A DNA stretch of 57,933 bases from a virus: positions 1 to 57,933 of the IMG/VR virus record IMGVR_UViG_3300028767_000024. One strand, 5' to 3'. A program made the translations under genes and the position numbers. Below the pieces are notes generated by a model that saw nothing but the letters and a program-made list of their open reading frames with translations, was not told where the DNA came from and did not search any database. Below, piece after piece: positions 44,271-51,706 of this stretch (position 1 is the first letter of the stretch; every line of letters starts with the position of its first letter).

Positions 44271-44968
44271 TGGTCGCCTATGAATTTTAAAACAGGAATC
44301 TCATAATTTGATCCATAAGGGGTAATATCAACGACAGGTTCTCCGCGCTCTTTTTTAGTTATCAACTGTTCGGGACGAAGATCAAGACTTTTTCTATATG
44401 AGTCTTCGTAGAGCAAATTAACCAACGTTCGATCCTCCATTCCTGAAAATATTTTATAATTTAACTTATCAATATCTTCACGTATATCTTCCGCATTTTG
44501 TTTTGCTTTTTGTAGGTCTGACGGCTTATCGTAGTTATATTTCTGTAAATCTTTCATTACATTATAATACATTTCGTTGTACACCGAATGCATCAGCCAA
44601 TCTGAATCCCACTGTATGAATAGGTATAACATTATCAAGTCTGAAAATTGCGGATTCTTATTGAATATTATCGACTCAGACTCTACAGTAAATTTAAGTA
44701 GATTCCCATCATTAATCGTTGGAAATCCGGCTCTGATAGCACTTTCCTTTTTTTTCTGAATCCACCTAGACTTAAATTCTATGGCTATATGCGAATTCTT
44801 ATCATACGCAAATACCATATATCTCACAAGCATAGGAATAGTTATCCCAAGTGGCGGATCAATTTCTGAAACCAAATCACTAAACCCTCTGTCCAAATTA
44901 TATAACTCACTAATAATGTCATCATCAGTAGCGCCTGTTTGGATTAGACATCTTCCGTTTCCTGCCAT
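44267..44968 (-). CDS. Protein upstream of TerL, candidate small terminase
   Basis: 233 residues, helical, with no recognised HTH. The N-terminus contains IDPPLGITIPMLVRYMVFAYD, and its middle is a charged coiled coil (LQKAKQNAEDIREDIDKLNY). It overlaps TerL by four bases and sits directly downstream of the promoter at 44984-45014. Small terminase subunits are very divergent and usually encoded here, so that is the best guess, but no motif proves it. Confidence 0.4.
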   Translation of the reverse strand: MAGNGRCLIQTGATDDDIISELYNLDRGFSDLVSEIDPPLGITIPMLVRYMVFAYDKNSHIAIEFKSRWIQKKKESAIRAGFPTINDGNLLKFTVESESIIFNKNPQFSDLIMLYLFIQWDSDWLMHSVYNEMYYNVMKDLQKYNYDKPSDLQKAKQNAEDIREDIDKLNYKIFSGMEDRTLVNLLYEDSYRKSLDLRPEQLITKKERGEPVVDITPYGSNYEIPVLKFIGDQ

Positions 44969-44983
44969 AAATTATCGTTTTGT

Positions 44984-45014
44984 CAAAACTAATAAATATA
45001 TTTTATATTTCACA
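44984..45014 (-). promoter_or_regulatory. Late promoter candidate (TGTG-N19-TAGTTTTG)
   Basis: On the minus strand TGTG is followed by 19 bases and TAGTTTTG (44984-44991), matching TTTG-N19-TAnnTTTG with one mismatch. The start would be near 44977, nine bases before the ATG at 44968. It would drive the packaging and capsid operon. Confidence 0.5.
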
Positions 45015-45572
45015 TACACTATTATCCGGGAAATTTAACCGAGCAAAATCACCGCGCAATTCACGCACACGCTGGTCAAATGCATGAGCAGCGTCTATTT
45101 CATTATCGAAATATCCTAAATGCAATTGCTTACCATTATAATGTAACCACGCCCTCCATCGCCCATCTCTTTTAAACCATGAAACTCCCCTATATTTTGA
45201 TGTAGCCAATTCGTGTTTTAGCCCAGTGCACGTTTCAGATGCCCTGTTTTTATCTTCGTCTGTCCAAACCCTCCTTAATCCGCCTATTCTCAACTTTTTA
45301 TCCTCGTCACTTAAACTTTTCCAAAATTCAATATGAGAATCACTTAGTCTTTTTTTTGCAATTTCAGTGGCGTGACCTCCGGTTAACTTTATTGACGCTT
45401 TAGCTGCCGCAATCCGCCTACTTTCTTTAGATCTTTGTTTTAGTGCAATAATAATTTTATCAACCGCTTCCTTTTTATGCCTCCATCCGGCAGGACTACC
45501 ATCTCCGCCCTTAGTCCCATTGGTTAAGTTTTCTCCGTAGCTGATATCCAGTATCGTTCCCTTTCCTGCCAT
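45003..45572 (-). CDS. NUMOD3/AP2 half of a frameshifted homing endonuclease
   Basis: 189 residues, but the frame probably begins within a longer gene. Residues about 9-27 (ISYGENLTNGTKGGDGSPAG) continue the GIY-YIG protein encoded in the next frame upstream. They are followed by NUMOD3-like helices (KRLSDSHIEFWKSL) and an AP2 DNA-binding domain (SKYRGVSWFKRDGRWRAWLH, then HLGYFDNEIDAAHAFDQRV, ending RLNFPDNS). The apparent ATG at 45572 is not needed if the two frames were once joined. It ends in the gap before the terminase promoter. As it stands, it is either the C-terminal half of a broken endonuclease or part of a programmed frameshift product. Confidence 0.7.
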   Translation of the reverse strand: MAGKGTILDISYGENLTNGTKGGDGSPAGWRHKKEAVDKIIIALKQRSKESRRIAAAKASIKLTGGHATEIAKKRLSDSHIEFWKSLSDEDKKLRIGGLRRVWTDEDKNRASETCTGLKHELATSKYRGVSWFKRDGRWRAWLHYNGKQLHLGYFDNEIDAAHAFDQRVRELRGDFARLNFPDNSVCEI

Positions 45573-45820
45573 TCCTGCCTGCGAACCTTTTCGATAATGA
45601 TCAATTCAGGGTATAAGTCTAATTTCATCAATTCGTTCAACCATCTTGATTTGCGCGTGTTCGTATTTGCTTCATATCGATGGTCAGTAAATCTTTTTTG
45701 GGGATGTATTGATTTCCCAACATACCTAATTTCGCCGGATATAGGGCACTTTAGTCCATATATAAAACAATAATAATTAACCAAACCCCCTTTTTCTTCA
45801 TTGATTTTTAGCTTATCCAT
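45524..45820 (-). CDS. GIY-YIG catalytic half of a frameshifted homing endonuclease
   Basis: 98 residues from the ATG at 45820. FIYGLKCPISGEIRYVGKS is the GIY-YIG core, QKRFTDHRYEA supplies the conserved Arg, and WQERERYWIS carries the catalytic Glu. After YWIS the frame runs into ATEKT and stops, while YGENLTNGTKGG, the expected continuation, is found in the -1 frame beginning at the same bases (45540). One missing base near GC at 45540-45541 would restore a single GIY-YIG/NUMOD3/AP2 protein. The upstream frame to 45949 starts with TTG and lacks homology, so I take the ATG at 45820. A terminator-like hairpin sits directly before it. Confidence 0.7.
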   Translation of the reverse strand: MDKLKINEEKGGLVNYYCFIYGLKCPISGEIRYVGKSIHPQKRFTDHRYEANTNTRKSRWLNELMKLDLYPELIIIEKVRRQEWQERERYWISATEKT

Positions 45821-45832
45821 TTTTTTTAAATT

Positions 45833-45873
45833 AAAAACCCACAACCAGAGGAACGAGCTCCGGCAATGGGTTT
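45833..45873 (-). terminator. Two-part hairpin before the homing endonuclease ATG
   Basis: On the minus strand AAACCCA pairs with TGGGTTT, and inside it CCGGAG pairs with CTCTGG (one G-U). The structure is followed by TTTTTAATTT and then the ATG at 45820. It can end read-through transcripts or hide the ribosome entry site of the endonuclease gene. Confidence 0.6.
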
Positions 45874-45972
45874 CGTGAGTTATTACTAACTCAATATCTT
45901 CATGTAAATCTCGTTCATTTACCCGACCAAGATATAAAACTATTTTCAAAATCTACGCTCATATATAAATAA

Positions 45973-45996
45973 AAAGGCATCCCGAAGAATGCCTTT
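45973..45996 (-). terminator. Rho-independent terminator
   Basis: AAAGGCAT (45973-45980) and ATGCCTTT (45989-45996) form an 8-bp stem with an 8-base loop, 20 bases after the stop of the 240-residue structural gene. The minus-strand product ends in TTTTTATTTAT. Confidence 0.8.
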
Positions 45997-46016
45997 AAAT
46001 ATGAGATCAAATAAGA

Positions 46017-46739
46017 TTACTCGGCAGCTACAGTCAATGAGACCGTCCAGTTTTTACTTGTGATGCCATCGCTTGCAACTAATGCGTACACAACAGGTGT
46101 GGCAAAGCTGTTACTTGTGGCAGCACTTGTCTGCGCGGTAACTCCGATATTGGTAGACGATGATCCGCCGGTGCCGCTCCTCGTCCAAGTTGCGACCTGT
46201 GTGGTGCTTGTGCCAAATGGGGCTGTCAACGATACGGTTTTTGCAGCAACATTTATCGAGCTTGTGCTTCCGACCACAGGAATTGTAAATGTCAAAAAGT
46301 CAGCAGCATTACTTGCAACCAAAGTTGCTAACGTGCTATTGATATATTTCGTTTTGTTCTTAAACTGCCCGTCAGCAAAAATAAATGCAACTGCGGCGGT
46401 TTTAGTTCCTGAAATGTTTACGTAGGTATCTTTCAGTGAAATAAGATATTTCTCATTAAAAGATGTTGCAGTGGTTACGCCGGTAGTAGTGTCAAATACG
46501 TTGACGGTAAGCAAGGTAATTGCCGAATCGGTAGCGACCAAAGAATCAACTGCTGCCTTATTAACCGTAAGCGTAAGCGACTCTGGCTCCCAATTAGATG
46601 TAGCCTCATTCACATATCGAACTACGGCATAACCGGCCGAATTCTGATAATAATACACAATATTGCGAAGATTAATCGCAATTGTCTCGTTCGGAGTGAC
46701 CGATATTCCATTCTTTGAACTAACTGTTACTGTTTTCAT
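46017..46739 (-). CDS. Ig/cadherin-like structural or decoration protein
   Basis: 240 residues rich in Thr, Ser, Val and Ala. The C-terminal third (TFTIPVVGSTSSINVAAKTV, ending NWTVSLTVAAE) resembles a bacterial Ig/cadherin-like surface domain found in Bacteroidota adhesins and phage decoration or fibre proteins. The gene is monocistronic, with a perfect promoter 42 bases upstream and a terminator 20 bases downstream. This suggests high and independent expression, as for a decoration or head-fibre protein. The exact place in the virion cannot be read from the sequence. Confidence 0.5.
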   Translation of the reverse strand: MKTVTVSSKNGISVTPNETIAINLRNIVYYYQNSAGYAVVRYVNEATSNWEPESLTLTVNKAAVDSLVATDSAITLLTVNVFDTTTGVTTATSFNEKYLISLKDTYVNISGTKTAAVAFIFADGQFKNKTKYINSTLATLVASNAADFLTFTIPVVGSTSSINVAAKTVSLTAPFGTSTTQVATWTRSGTGGSSSTNIGVTAQTSAATSNSFATPVVYALVASDGITSKNWTVSLTVAAE

Positions 46740-46780
46740 TTTATAAAATTTACGTCACATACTTTATTGTCTGGACAAAG

Positions 46781-46811
46781 CAAATATAAACTTTTATTTC
46801 AGAAATACAAA
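46781..46811 (-). promoter_or_regulatory. Consensus Bacteroidota promoter (TTTG-N19-TATATTTG)
   Basis: On the minus strand TTTG (46808-46811) is followed by exactly 19 bases and TATATTTG (46781-46788), a full match to TTTG-N19-TAnnTTTG. The transcript would start near 46774 and encode the protein at 46739. It is the best promoter seen in the window. Confidence 0.8.
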
Positions 46812-46829
46812 TACGACTTAACCTATAAT

Positions 46830-49418
46830 TTAAAGTACCGAGTACATAAAAGTAAAATATATAGTACTTGTTTGTCCTACTCCTGCGCTTGTAAAGAAAA
46901 TTCTTGCCCTGTCATTGGTTGAATCTCCATTTATATACAGGTTTACGCTTGCTGTGCTATCCATAGTTCCGGTTCCATTCAAATCAGTTGCAGCCGACAA
47001 GTTAGATGCAACCGGAAGAGCTATGTCTACCTGGGAAGCTACGGCAAGGGTATTTGTAATCGTTACAGTTCCGAATACAGTTACTCTATTACCTACCCTC
47101 GTGTAAGTTGAGTTGTTTGGAGTTGACGAAGTAATATTGGTGACATTCGTGGTTGCTGGGGTGTAAGTACCAGAAGTAATTCCAATACTAGCCAAAGTAC
47201 TCCAACTAAGATTACCACCTGAATCACCTGTGGCTATTGTGTTTGCGGCTGCTCCTGTGGTGAATTTGGCGGTTGAAGATTGAAGTAAACCATTAAAATA
47301 CCCACTACCATTAACAGCAAGTTTATTGTTGTATATTTCAGTTCCTGAGGAGTAACCGATGCCGACGTTGCCGCTCGCTAAAAATGTCGCAAGATTACTC
47401 ACTAACCCTCCAACACCGGGAACAGCTGAATTACTAGTATTATCAATTGTTAATGCTTCAGAAACCCTATTTGCGAAAATAGAATAATGTGCAATTGCAT
47501 CACCCCTAAATTTAATTTCTCTGTTATCAATAAGAATACTTTGTGCTGTACCACCTGAACCAACAACCTGCAATTTCGCCCAAGCATCCATCGTCCCGAT
47601 GCCGACGTTGGTTCCATCCGTATAAATAGGACTATTTCCCAACCCACTTGCATCTGTAAATTTTGGTATGTAACCTGATGTGCCTGTGCCTGTGATGGGA
47701 TTGGTTAGTAATGGTTGATAATAACTACCATGCTGACCATCTAATAAATCAGCATTAAGATTTGTATTAAGAGTAGTACTTGCCACAGTCAAAGGGCTAG
47801 TACCTGTTGCAACTGTGGATTGTAGAACATTAGCCTTTGCTGTTCCGCTTATAGTTGAATTAGCAGGCTGTGTAGAAGTACCATTTTGAATGTAATTAGC
47901 AGAACCACTTGCAGGTGCAGCACCAACATTACTATAACTTAATCCATGTGCACCGAAAGCATAAGTAGTTGCGCCCGTTGCCTTAAGGAAATATCCTGTG
48001 GTTAGACCACTTACAGTATGTCCTGTGGTGTTAATTAATGCGTGTGCTGTAGGTGTCCTTGCGTCACTTAATCTTGAATCATTACCTTGCGTAAATGTAC
48101 CAGAAGTGGTTCCGAATGAACCTGCCTGTATTATACCTGCTGTACCAGTTATTAATGGTATAGAAATCGTTGTCCCTAAGTAGCCTGCATTAGTTATATT
48201 TCCATGTGTATGTGAAACGGGAGTTCTTGCATCTGACAGCCTACTGTCGTCGCCTTGAGTTATCTTGCCTGTTGTAATTCCAAAGTTTGATGCCCAATTA
48301 CCCCATCCATAAGCGGTATTGTAATTAGAATGATTATATGTAGATTCATGTCCAGATACAGCACTTGCAGCCGCACCACTTGAATCAAAATCGGTAGTTG
48401 CACTTGCAGCCGCAGTACCAAAAGTTCTTCCTTCCAAGACTGTTCCTGTTGTACTTCCCATTGGTAAATCAGATGTTGCTATTACTTTTGTTTTCAGGGA
48501 TAATGTTGCTGAATCGTAATAAGTAAACTTCCCATTAGTAGGCGTTTCCTCGATTGTAGCAATCTTTAAAAGTGAGCCAACATCCCCTACTCTTGCATAT
48601 CCGTCTTTATCAAATACAAGGTTACCATCATTCGTACCATCGTATAGTTTTGCCAGAATTCCTGCGTATTGTCCTGGCGCAAGTCCAGATACAGCTCCAT
48701 CTCTAAGTATTATTTGATCTTTTGTTGTGTAGACCTGTTCAGCATGAGTGACATAACTTACCCCTACTTGGGATATATTTTCAACATGAAGTGTACCACC
48801 TGAATCCAAACTAACTACATGCAATCCGTTTGCTATCTGGGTATCGGTATTCTGAGTATGTATTTTAGCAATTTCAGTATCCGCAACAAGTGAACTTCCC
48901 GAAACTGTATTTACTTTTAATTGAAGCTGATCGTATAGTAGTTTTGCACTTCCGTATTGAGTGTCAGTCGAACCGCTTGATATGGAAGTCACCTTATTAG
49001 ATGCGACTTCATATCCTGCGCCAGTCCAAGGCGTACCAGTTACGTAACCTACAAGTGAATGATCGCCCCAGCCGTATGCAGTTTCCCCGTGAGCAATATG
49101 GGTGTGATCGTAAGCGGCTTCATGTGCAGTCACGTCGCTGGAATATTGAACAAAATCAGCGTCTTCTATGCCACCCGTAAATCTATATTTAGTAAATGTT
49201 CGTGTAGAAAATCCTGCAATACAATCCTGAAATGATATTGTACCCGTCGGGGAAACGATGGTAATATCAACCCCAATCGGCCTATTATATGTAAGTACCC
49301 TTAATAGGTATTCCGGTATAGATTCGATGACAAAGCCATAGTCCCCCTGCCTGACATTTGACAGCTTGGCATTAAGAGGCAGTCTTGATGATACCAACAT
49401 CTGTTCTAGTGCGGTCAT
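46830..49418 (-). CDS. Tail fibre/appendage protein, 862 aa
   Basis: 862 residues, rich in Gly, Thr, Ser and Asn, with fibre-like repeats such as GDDSRLSDARTPVSHTH and GNDSRLSDARTPTAHAL, and LNADLLDGQHGSYYQP. These HxHxxA and SDARTP patterns are typical of phage side-fibre shafts. The N-terminus (LSNVRQGDYGFVIESIPEYL) should attach to the virion. The last 130 residues (TYTPATTNVTNITSS, then RVGNRVTVFGTVTITNT) form a C1q/jelly-roll-like beta domain suited to receptor binding. A hairpin occupies its 5' leader at 49422-49445. Confidence 0.65.
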   Translation of the reverse strand: MTALEQMLVSSRLPLNAKLSNVRQGDYGFVIESIPEYLLRVLTYNRPIGVDITIVSPTGTISFQDCIAGFSTRTFTKYRFTGGIEDADFVQYSSDVTAHEAAYDHTHIAHGETAYGWGDHSLVGYVTGTPWTGAGYEVASNKVTSISSGSTDTQYGSAKLLYDQLQLKVNTVSGSSLVADTEIAKIHTQNTDTQIANGLHVVSLDSGGTLHVENISQVGVSYVTHAEQVYTTKDQIILRDGAVSGLAPGQYAGILAKLYDGTNDGNLVFDKDGYARVGDVGSLLKIATIEETPTNGKFTYYDSATLSLKTKVIATSDLPMGSTTGTVLEGRTFGTAAASATTDFDSSGAAASAVSGHESTYNHSNYNTAYGWGNWASNFGITTGKITQGDDSRLSDARTPVSHTHGNITNAGYLGTTISIPLITGTAGIIQAGSFGTTSGTFTQGNDSRLSDARTPTAHALINTTGHTVSGLTTGYFLKATGATTYAFGAHGLSYSNVGAAPASGSANYIQNGTSTQPANSTISGTAKANVLQSTVATGTSPLTVASTTLNTNLNADLLDGQHGSYYQPLLTNPITGTGTSGYIPKFTDASGLGNSPIYTDGTNVGIGTMDAWAKLQVVGSGGTAQSILIDNREIKFRGDAIAHYSIFANRVSEALTIDNTSNSAVPGVGGLVSNLATFLASGNVGIGYSSGTEIYNNKLAVNGSGYFNGLLQSSTAKFTTGAAANTIATGDSGGNLSWSTLASIGITSGTYTPATTNVTNITSSTPNNSTYTRVGNRVTVFGTVTITNTLAVASQVDIALPVASNLSAATDLNGTGTMDSTASVNLYINGDSTNDRARIFFTSAGVGQTSTIYFTFMYSVL

Positions 49419-49421
49419 GTC

Positions 49422-49445
49422 GTAAGTTTTATTCGATAAACTTAC
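49422..49445. repeat. 8-bp inverted repeat next to the fibre start
   Basis: GTAAGTTT (49422-49429) and AAACTTAC (49438-49445) lie three bases before the ATG at 49418. The stem would cover the ribosome entry region of the fibre mRNA. On the + strand it is followed by AATTTTTTA, so it may end antisense transcripts. It may also be a DNA operator. Confidence 0.45.
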
Positions 49446-49483
49446 AATTTTTTAGGTGAACTGCGAATACATTGAATTATTTT

Positions 49484-49491
49484 TATCTTTG
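49484..49491 (+). promoter_or_regulatory. Possible promoter (-7 TATCTTTG) for the rightward gene
   Basis: TATCTTTG fits TAnnTTTG and lies 20 bases before the ATG at 49511. No TTG is found 19 bases further upstream. That position carries CTGC from the AACTGCGAAT element (49459-49468). Only the -7 half is convincing. Confidence 0.35.
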
Positions 49492-49510
49492 GTAATTAAA
49501 ATTTACGATT

Positions 49511-49768
49511 ATGCCGTTAAAGAAGACAGCTATTTATTATCATAATCATCCTGAAGCCAGAAAAAAGAAATTATATTATGACCTGAAGTACGAGTCTACC
49601 CCGGAGCGCAAGAAATATCGGTCGTTACTCGCTATTGCTAGGCATAAAAGAGGATTAACTCATAAAGCCGGTGACTTATCACATACAAAAAATCACACGC
49701 TCGTGCTTGAAAATAGATCACGCAATCGCGCAAGGCAGGGTAGCGGAGGGGGGTCGACCTTAAAATAA
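49511..49768 (+). CDS. Conserved basic phage protein (SHTK/RSRNRAR type), rightward
   Basis: 85 residues, strongly basic. The pattern KKTAIYYHNHPEARKKKLYYD, then RKKYRSLLAIARHKRG, then DLSHTKNHTLVLENRSRNRA matches a small protein I have seen in many short-tailed phages (tyrosine pair, PEARKKK, later DxSHTK and xxNR), often of unknown function and sometimes reported in virions. It is the only rightward gene in the leftward half. Candidate promoter elements precede it. It ends right at a terminator hairpin that serves the converging gene. Confidence 0.6.
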   Translation: MPLKKTAIYYHNHPEARKKKLYYDLKYESTPERKKYRSLLAIARHKRGLTHKAGDLSHTKNHTLVLENRSRNRARQGSGGGSTLK

Positions 49769-49769
49769 A

Positions 49770-49796
49770 AAGGGCACCCGATATATAGGCACCCTT
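49770..49796 (-). terminator. Rho-independent terminator (leftward-specific)
   Basis: As minus-strand RNA, AAGGGUGCC pairs fully with GGUGCCCUU (two G-U pairs) around UAUAUAUCG, followed by UUUAUUUUA. On the + strand the same arms have A-C mismatches, so it works mainly for the leftward gene ending at 49819. Confidence 0.7.
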
Positions 49797-49818
49797 GCTT
49801 GGATTTGCAATTCAAGGC

Positions 49819-50490
49819 TTACTCAACAGTGCAGAGCACCATAAATCTTGGAACTGCATATAAGTCTTCTTCCAGCACTTTATTCAAGTCCCCCTCAATC
49901 TTATACGGACTCATTCCTACCATGATTTTAACCTGATCTCCTGCTTCCCACGGAGTAGTTGTGTTTCTTCGTGGAATTGTAGATACCGCATCTTTATCGG
50001 GTAGCTGTTTAATTTTCCATATATCAGTAATTTCCTGAGTCTTTGAATACGATAATGCAGTAACTGTTTTTGATACCGGAGATAAAAGTACATATCCGTT
50101 AATCGGCGTTATTACACCATTCCTAACCCTGATCAAAATGCCATGATAATCAATTAAAGCGTATTTCTCTCCGTCACATACAAGTATCTGCATATCCATA
50201 CAGACGGTTAAATTCCAGAATACGGTATCGCCAATTTCAAGTTCATTTTCAGTATCGTAATCGAATCCGTATCTGCTGATCAGCCTTGGTAATCTGACAA
50301 CTTCTCCGTGACGCGGAATAAAATCGGATACGTTGTGACCAGTACTGTCCGACCACGCACCTTCATGAATTGAACTCTTGATTGTAATTCCAGATTTGGT
50401 CTGCATCTCGTCAAACGTGTCCTTGATTTTGATCAGGCACTTGTTCATTACAGGACGACCTAGCCCATTGACGCTGATTTCATTCCTCAT
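49819..50490 (-). CDS. Tandem GroES-like protein (two cpn10-type domains)
   Basis: 223 residues that read as two GroES-like barrels. In domain 1 (about 14-124) NKCLIKIKDTFDEMQTKSGI matches the DRVLVKxxxxEExTxGGI strand-turn, RHGEVVRLP matches GKVVAVG, and ELEIGDTVFWN then CDGEKYALIDYHGILI matches VKxGDxVLF...GEEYLLLxExDILAV. In domain 2 (about 125-222) NGYVLLSPV, EAGDQVKIMV and NKVLEEDLYAVPRFMVL repeat the pattern. It overlaps the single-domain GroES gene by eleven bases. It probably works with host GroEL and the small GroES to fold phage proteins, as gp31 does in T4. The fusion is unusual. Confidence 0.55.
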   Translation of the reverse strand: MRNEISVNGLGRPVMNKCLIKIKDTFDEMQTKSGITIKSSIHEGAWSDSTGHNVSDFIPRHGEVVRLPRLISRYGFDYDTENELEIGDTVFWNLTVCMDMQILVCDGEKYALIDYHGILIRVRNGVITPINGYVLLSPVSKTVTALSYSKTQEITDIWKIKQLPDKDAVSTIPRRNTTTPWEAGDQVKIMVGMSPYKIEGDLNKVLEEDLYAVPRFMVLCTVE

Positions 50491-50764
50491 CCTCTACCAA
50501 AATTAAATCGTTTTGAGCAACTAAGTCCATGCCGTCAACTTTGGTTATGATTACATCATGCTTGTAAATCACGATATCACCAATTTCAACTTCCATTGGA
50601 ATACTAGGAAGTCCTCCGCCGATTTCTTTTACTACTGCCCTGATTGGCAGGTTCGATTTACTACTCATTCCTAGTGGAATAATGATACCAGCCTTAGTCG
50701 TTTGTTCCTTCTGCTTCGACTCGCAACGGAGACAAAGTATGAGAAGGTTCTTTAATTTTGTCAT
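50480..50764 (-). CDS. GroES-like co-chaperonin
   Basis: 94 residues. LLILCLRCESKQKEQTTKAG then IIIP fits the first GroES strand and the mobile-loop region. Next come IRAVVKEIGGG (GxVVAVGxG), VEIGDIVIYKHDVI (VKxGDxVLF) and NDLILVEDEE (xDILAV). The length matches the family (94-100). Phage co-chaperonins replace or support host GroES in folding the capsid protein. The gene overlaps the upstream one by 71 bases in another frame and the tandem protein by eleven bases. The loop is slightly longer than in host proteins. The call rests on motif order rather than any search. Confidence 0.65.
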   Translation of the reverse strand: MTKLKNLLILCLRCESKQKEQTTKAGIIIPLGMSSKSNLPIRAVVKEIGGGLPSIPMEVEIGDIVIYKHDVIITKVDGMDLVAQNDLILVEDEE

Positions 50765-50990
50765 CTTCGTAACTGTTTATTACAATGTCTTTTAATTTAA
50801 CGTCCTGTACTTCCCCGTTAATAGGATTAAAAATGTATGCTACCATATACTGTTCCGATGTAGCGTATTCTCCTGAGCCCTGAGAAAATGTTTCCTGACA
50901 GATGGTTATTACCTTGCATAAACAATCTGAACTAGGCTTCTCGTCGTCAGGATCCTCAAAAACTTTGATGTACGCGTCAATTATTTTCAA
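50694..50990 (-). CDS. Hypothetical protein with TTG start, 98 aa
   Basis: 98 residues, acidic, beta-rich at the start (KIIDAYIKVFEDPDDEKPSS), with CLCKVITICQE and a disordered acidic end. The apparent start is TTG at 50990, one base from the stop of the HNH endonuclease, and the frame stays open a little further upstream. It may therefore be the 3' part of a gene cut by the endonuclease insertion. It overlaps the GroES-like gene by 71 bases. Function unknown. Confidence 0.45.
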   Translation of the reverse strand: MKIIDAYIKVFEDPDDEKPSSDCLCKVITICQETFSQGSGEYATSEQYMVAYIFNPINGEVQDVKLKDIVINSYEDDKIKEPSHTLSPLRVEAEGTND

Positions 50991-50991
50991 T

Positions 50992-51579
50992 TTAATTATT
51001 TTTAGTTGTTAACTTCCAGATAAATCCACCAGCCATTTCCGACCTTCCGTGTGTGCAGTTCGATATACTCGTTCCTAATATTCCAGTGTTTTCCGTAGCG
51101 TATCTTATGCAATCAAAGGTGTTGATTAATTCTCCTTTTAAATCTCTCTGTTCTACAATCTTTCGCGCAAAGCTAAATTCTCCTAGCTTACCCTTCCCTG
51201 ACGATACCCTTCCCCCAACTCTATATGCGTGAATACAATCCTCTGACTTAGTGGCCCATTCTAAATTAGACGCGTAGGGATTAAGTCTATTGCTATCTAT
51301 GTGATTAACGCATGGTTTATTTTTCGGATTAGGAATAAACGCGATTGCGACAAGTCTGTGCACCCGGTGCACCATGAATTTTCCGTTGTTGTCGGTTAGA
51401 TTTACGGTCCAGTATCCAGTAGTCGCTATTTGCTGAACCTTTAGCCTAGCTTTCATTGTGGCCAGACAGTATCCTCTCCTCACCTGTCTCTCGTATCTCC
51501 AAACCCTACCAAGATTACTAACCTGATATAACCCTTCATAACCAACTACATCTTTCCAAATTTCTTCTTGATTTTCCAT
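50992..51579 (-). CDS. NUMOD4-HNH-NUMOD1 homing endonuclease
   Basis: 195 residues from the ATG at 51579. EIWKDVVGYEGLYQVSNLGR is NUMOD4. HRLVAIAFIPNPKNKPCVNH then IDSNRLNPYASNLEWAT is the HNH nuclease (His in RLVA, Asn-His in VNH, Asn in SNLEW). The tail, NTFDCIRYATENTGILG then SEMAGGFIWKL, is NUMOD1 for DNA binding. The open frame reaches 51927 but overlaps the DnaA-like gene in another frame and lacks homology, so I use 51579. A start at 51672 is possible. The element is mobile and interrupts the order between the DnaA-like gene and the GroES genes. Confidence 0.75.
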   Translation of the reverse strand: MENQEEIWKDVVGYEGLYQVSNLGRVWRYERQVRRGYCLATMKARLKVQQIATTGYWTVNLTDNNGKFMVHRVHRLVAIAFIPNPKNKPCVNHIDSNRLNPYASNLEWATKSEDCIHAYRVGGRVSSGKGKLGEFSFARKIVEQRDLKGELINTFDCIRYATENTGILGTSISNCTHGRSEMAGGFIWKLTTKNN

Positions 51580-51706
51580 ATTAAAATACCCATACCAATC
51601 ACAAGGGCGATCCAGTCCTGCGAAGTTGCAGATAGGCAATGTGACTAATATGGGATTTTTAAATGTTTTCATAACTGAATCGCGATACAAAGATATAAAA
51701 ATATTT

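Noticed and set aside
45821-45949. N-terminal extension of the GIY-YIG gene to 45949
   Set aside because: It would start with TTG and translate through the terminator hairpin, and GIY-YIG homology begins only after the ATG at 45820.
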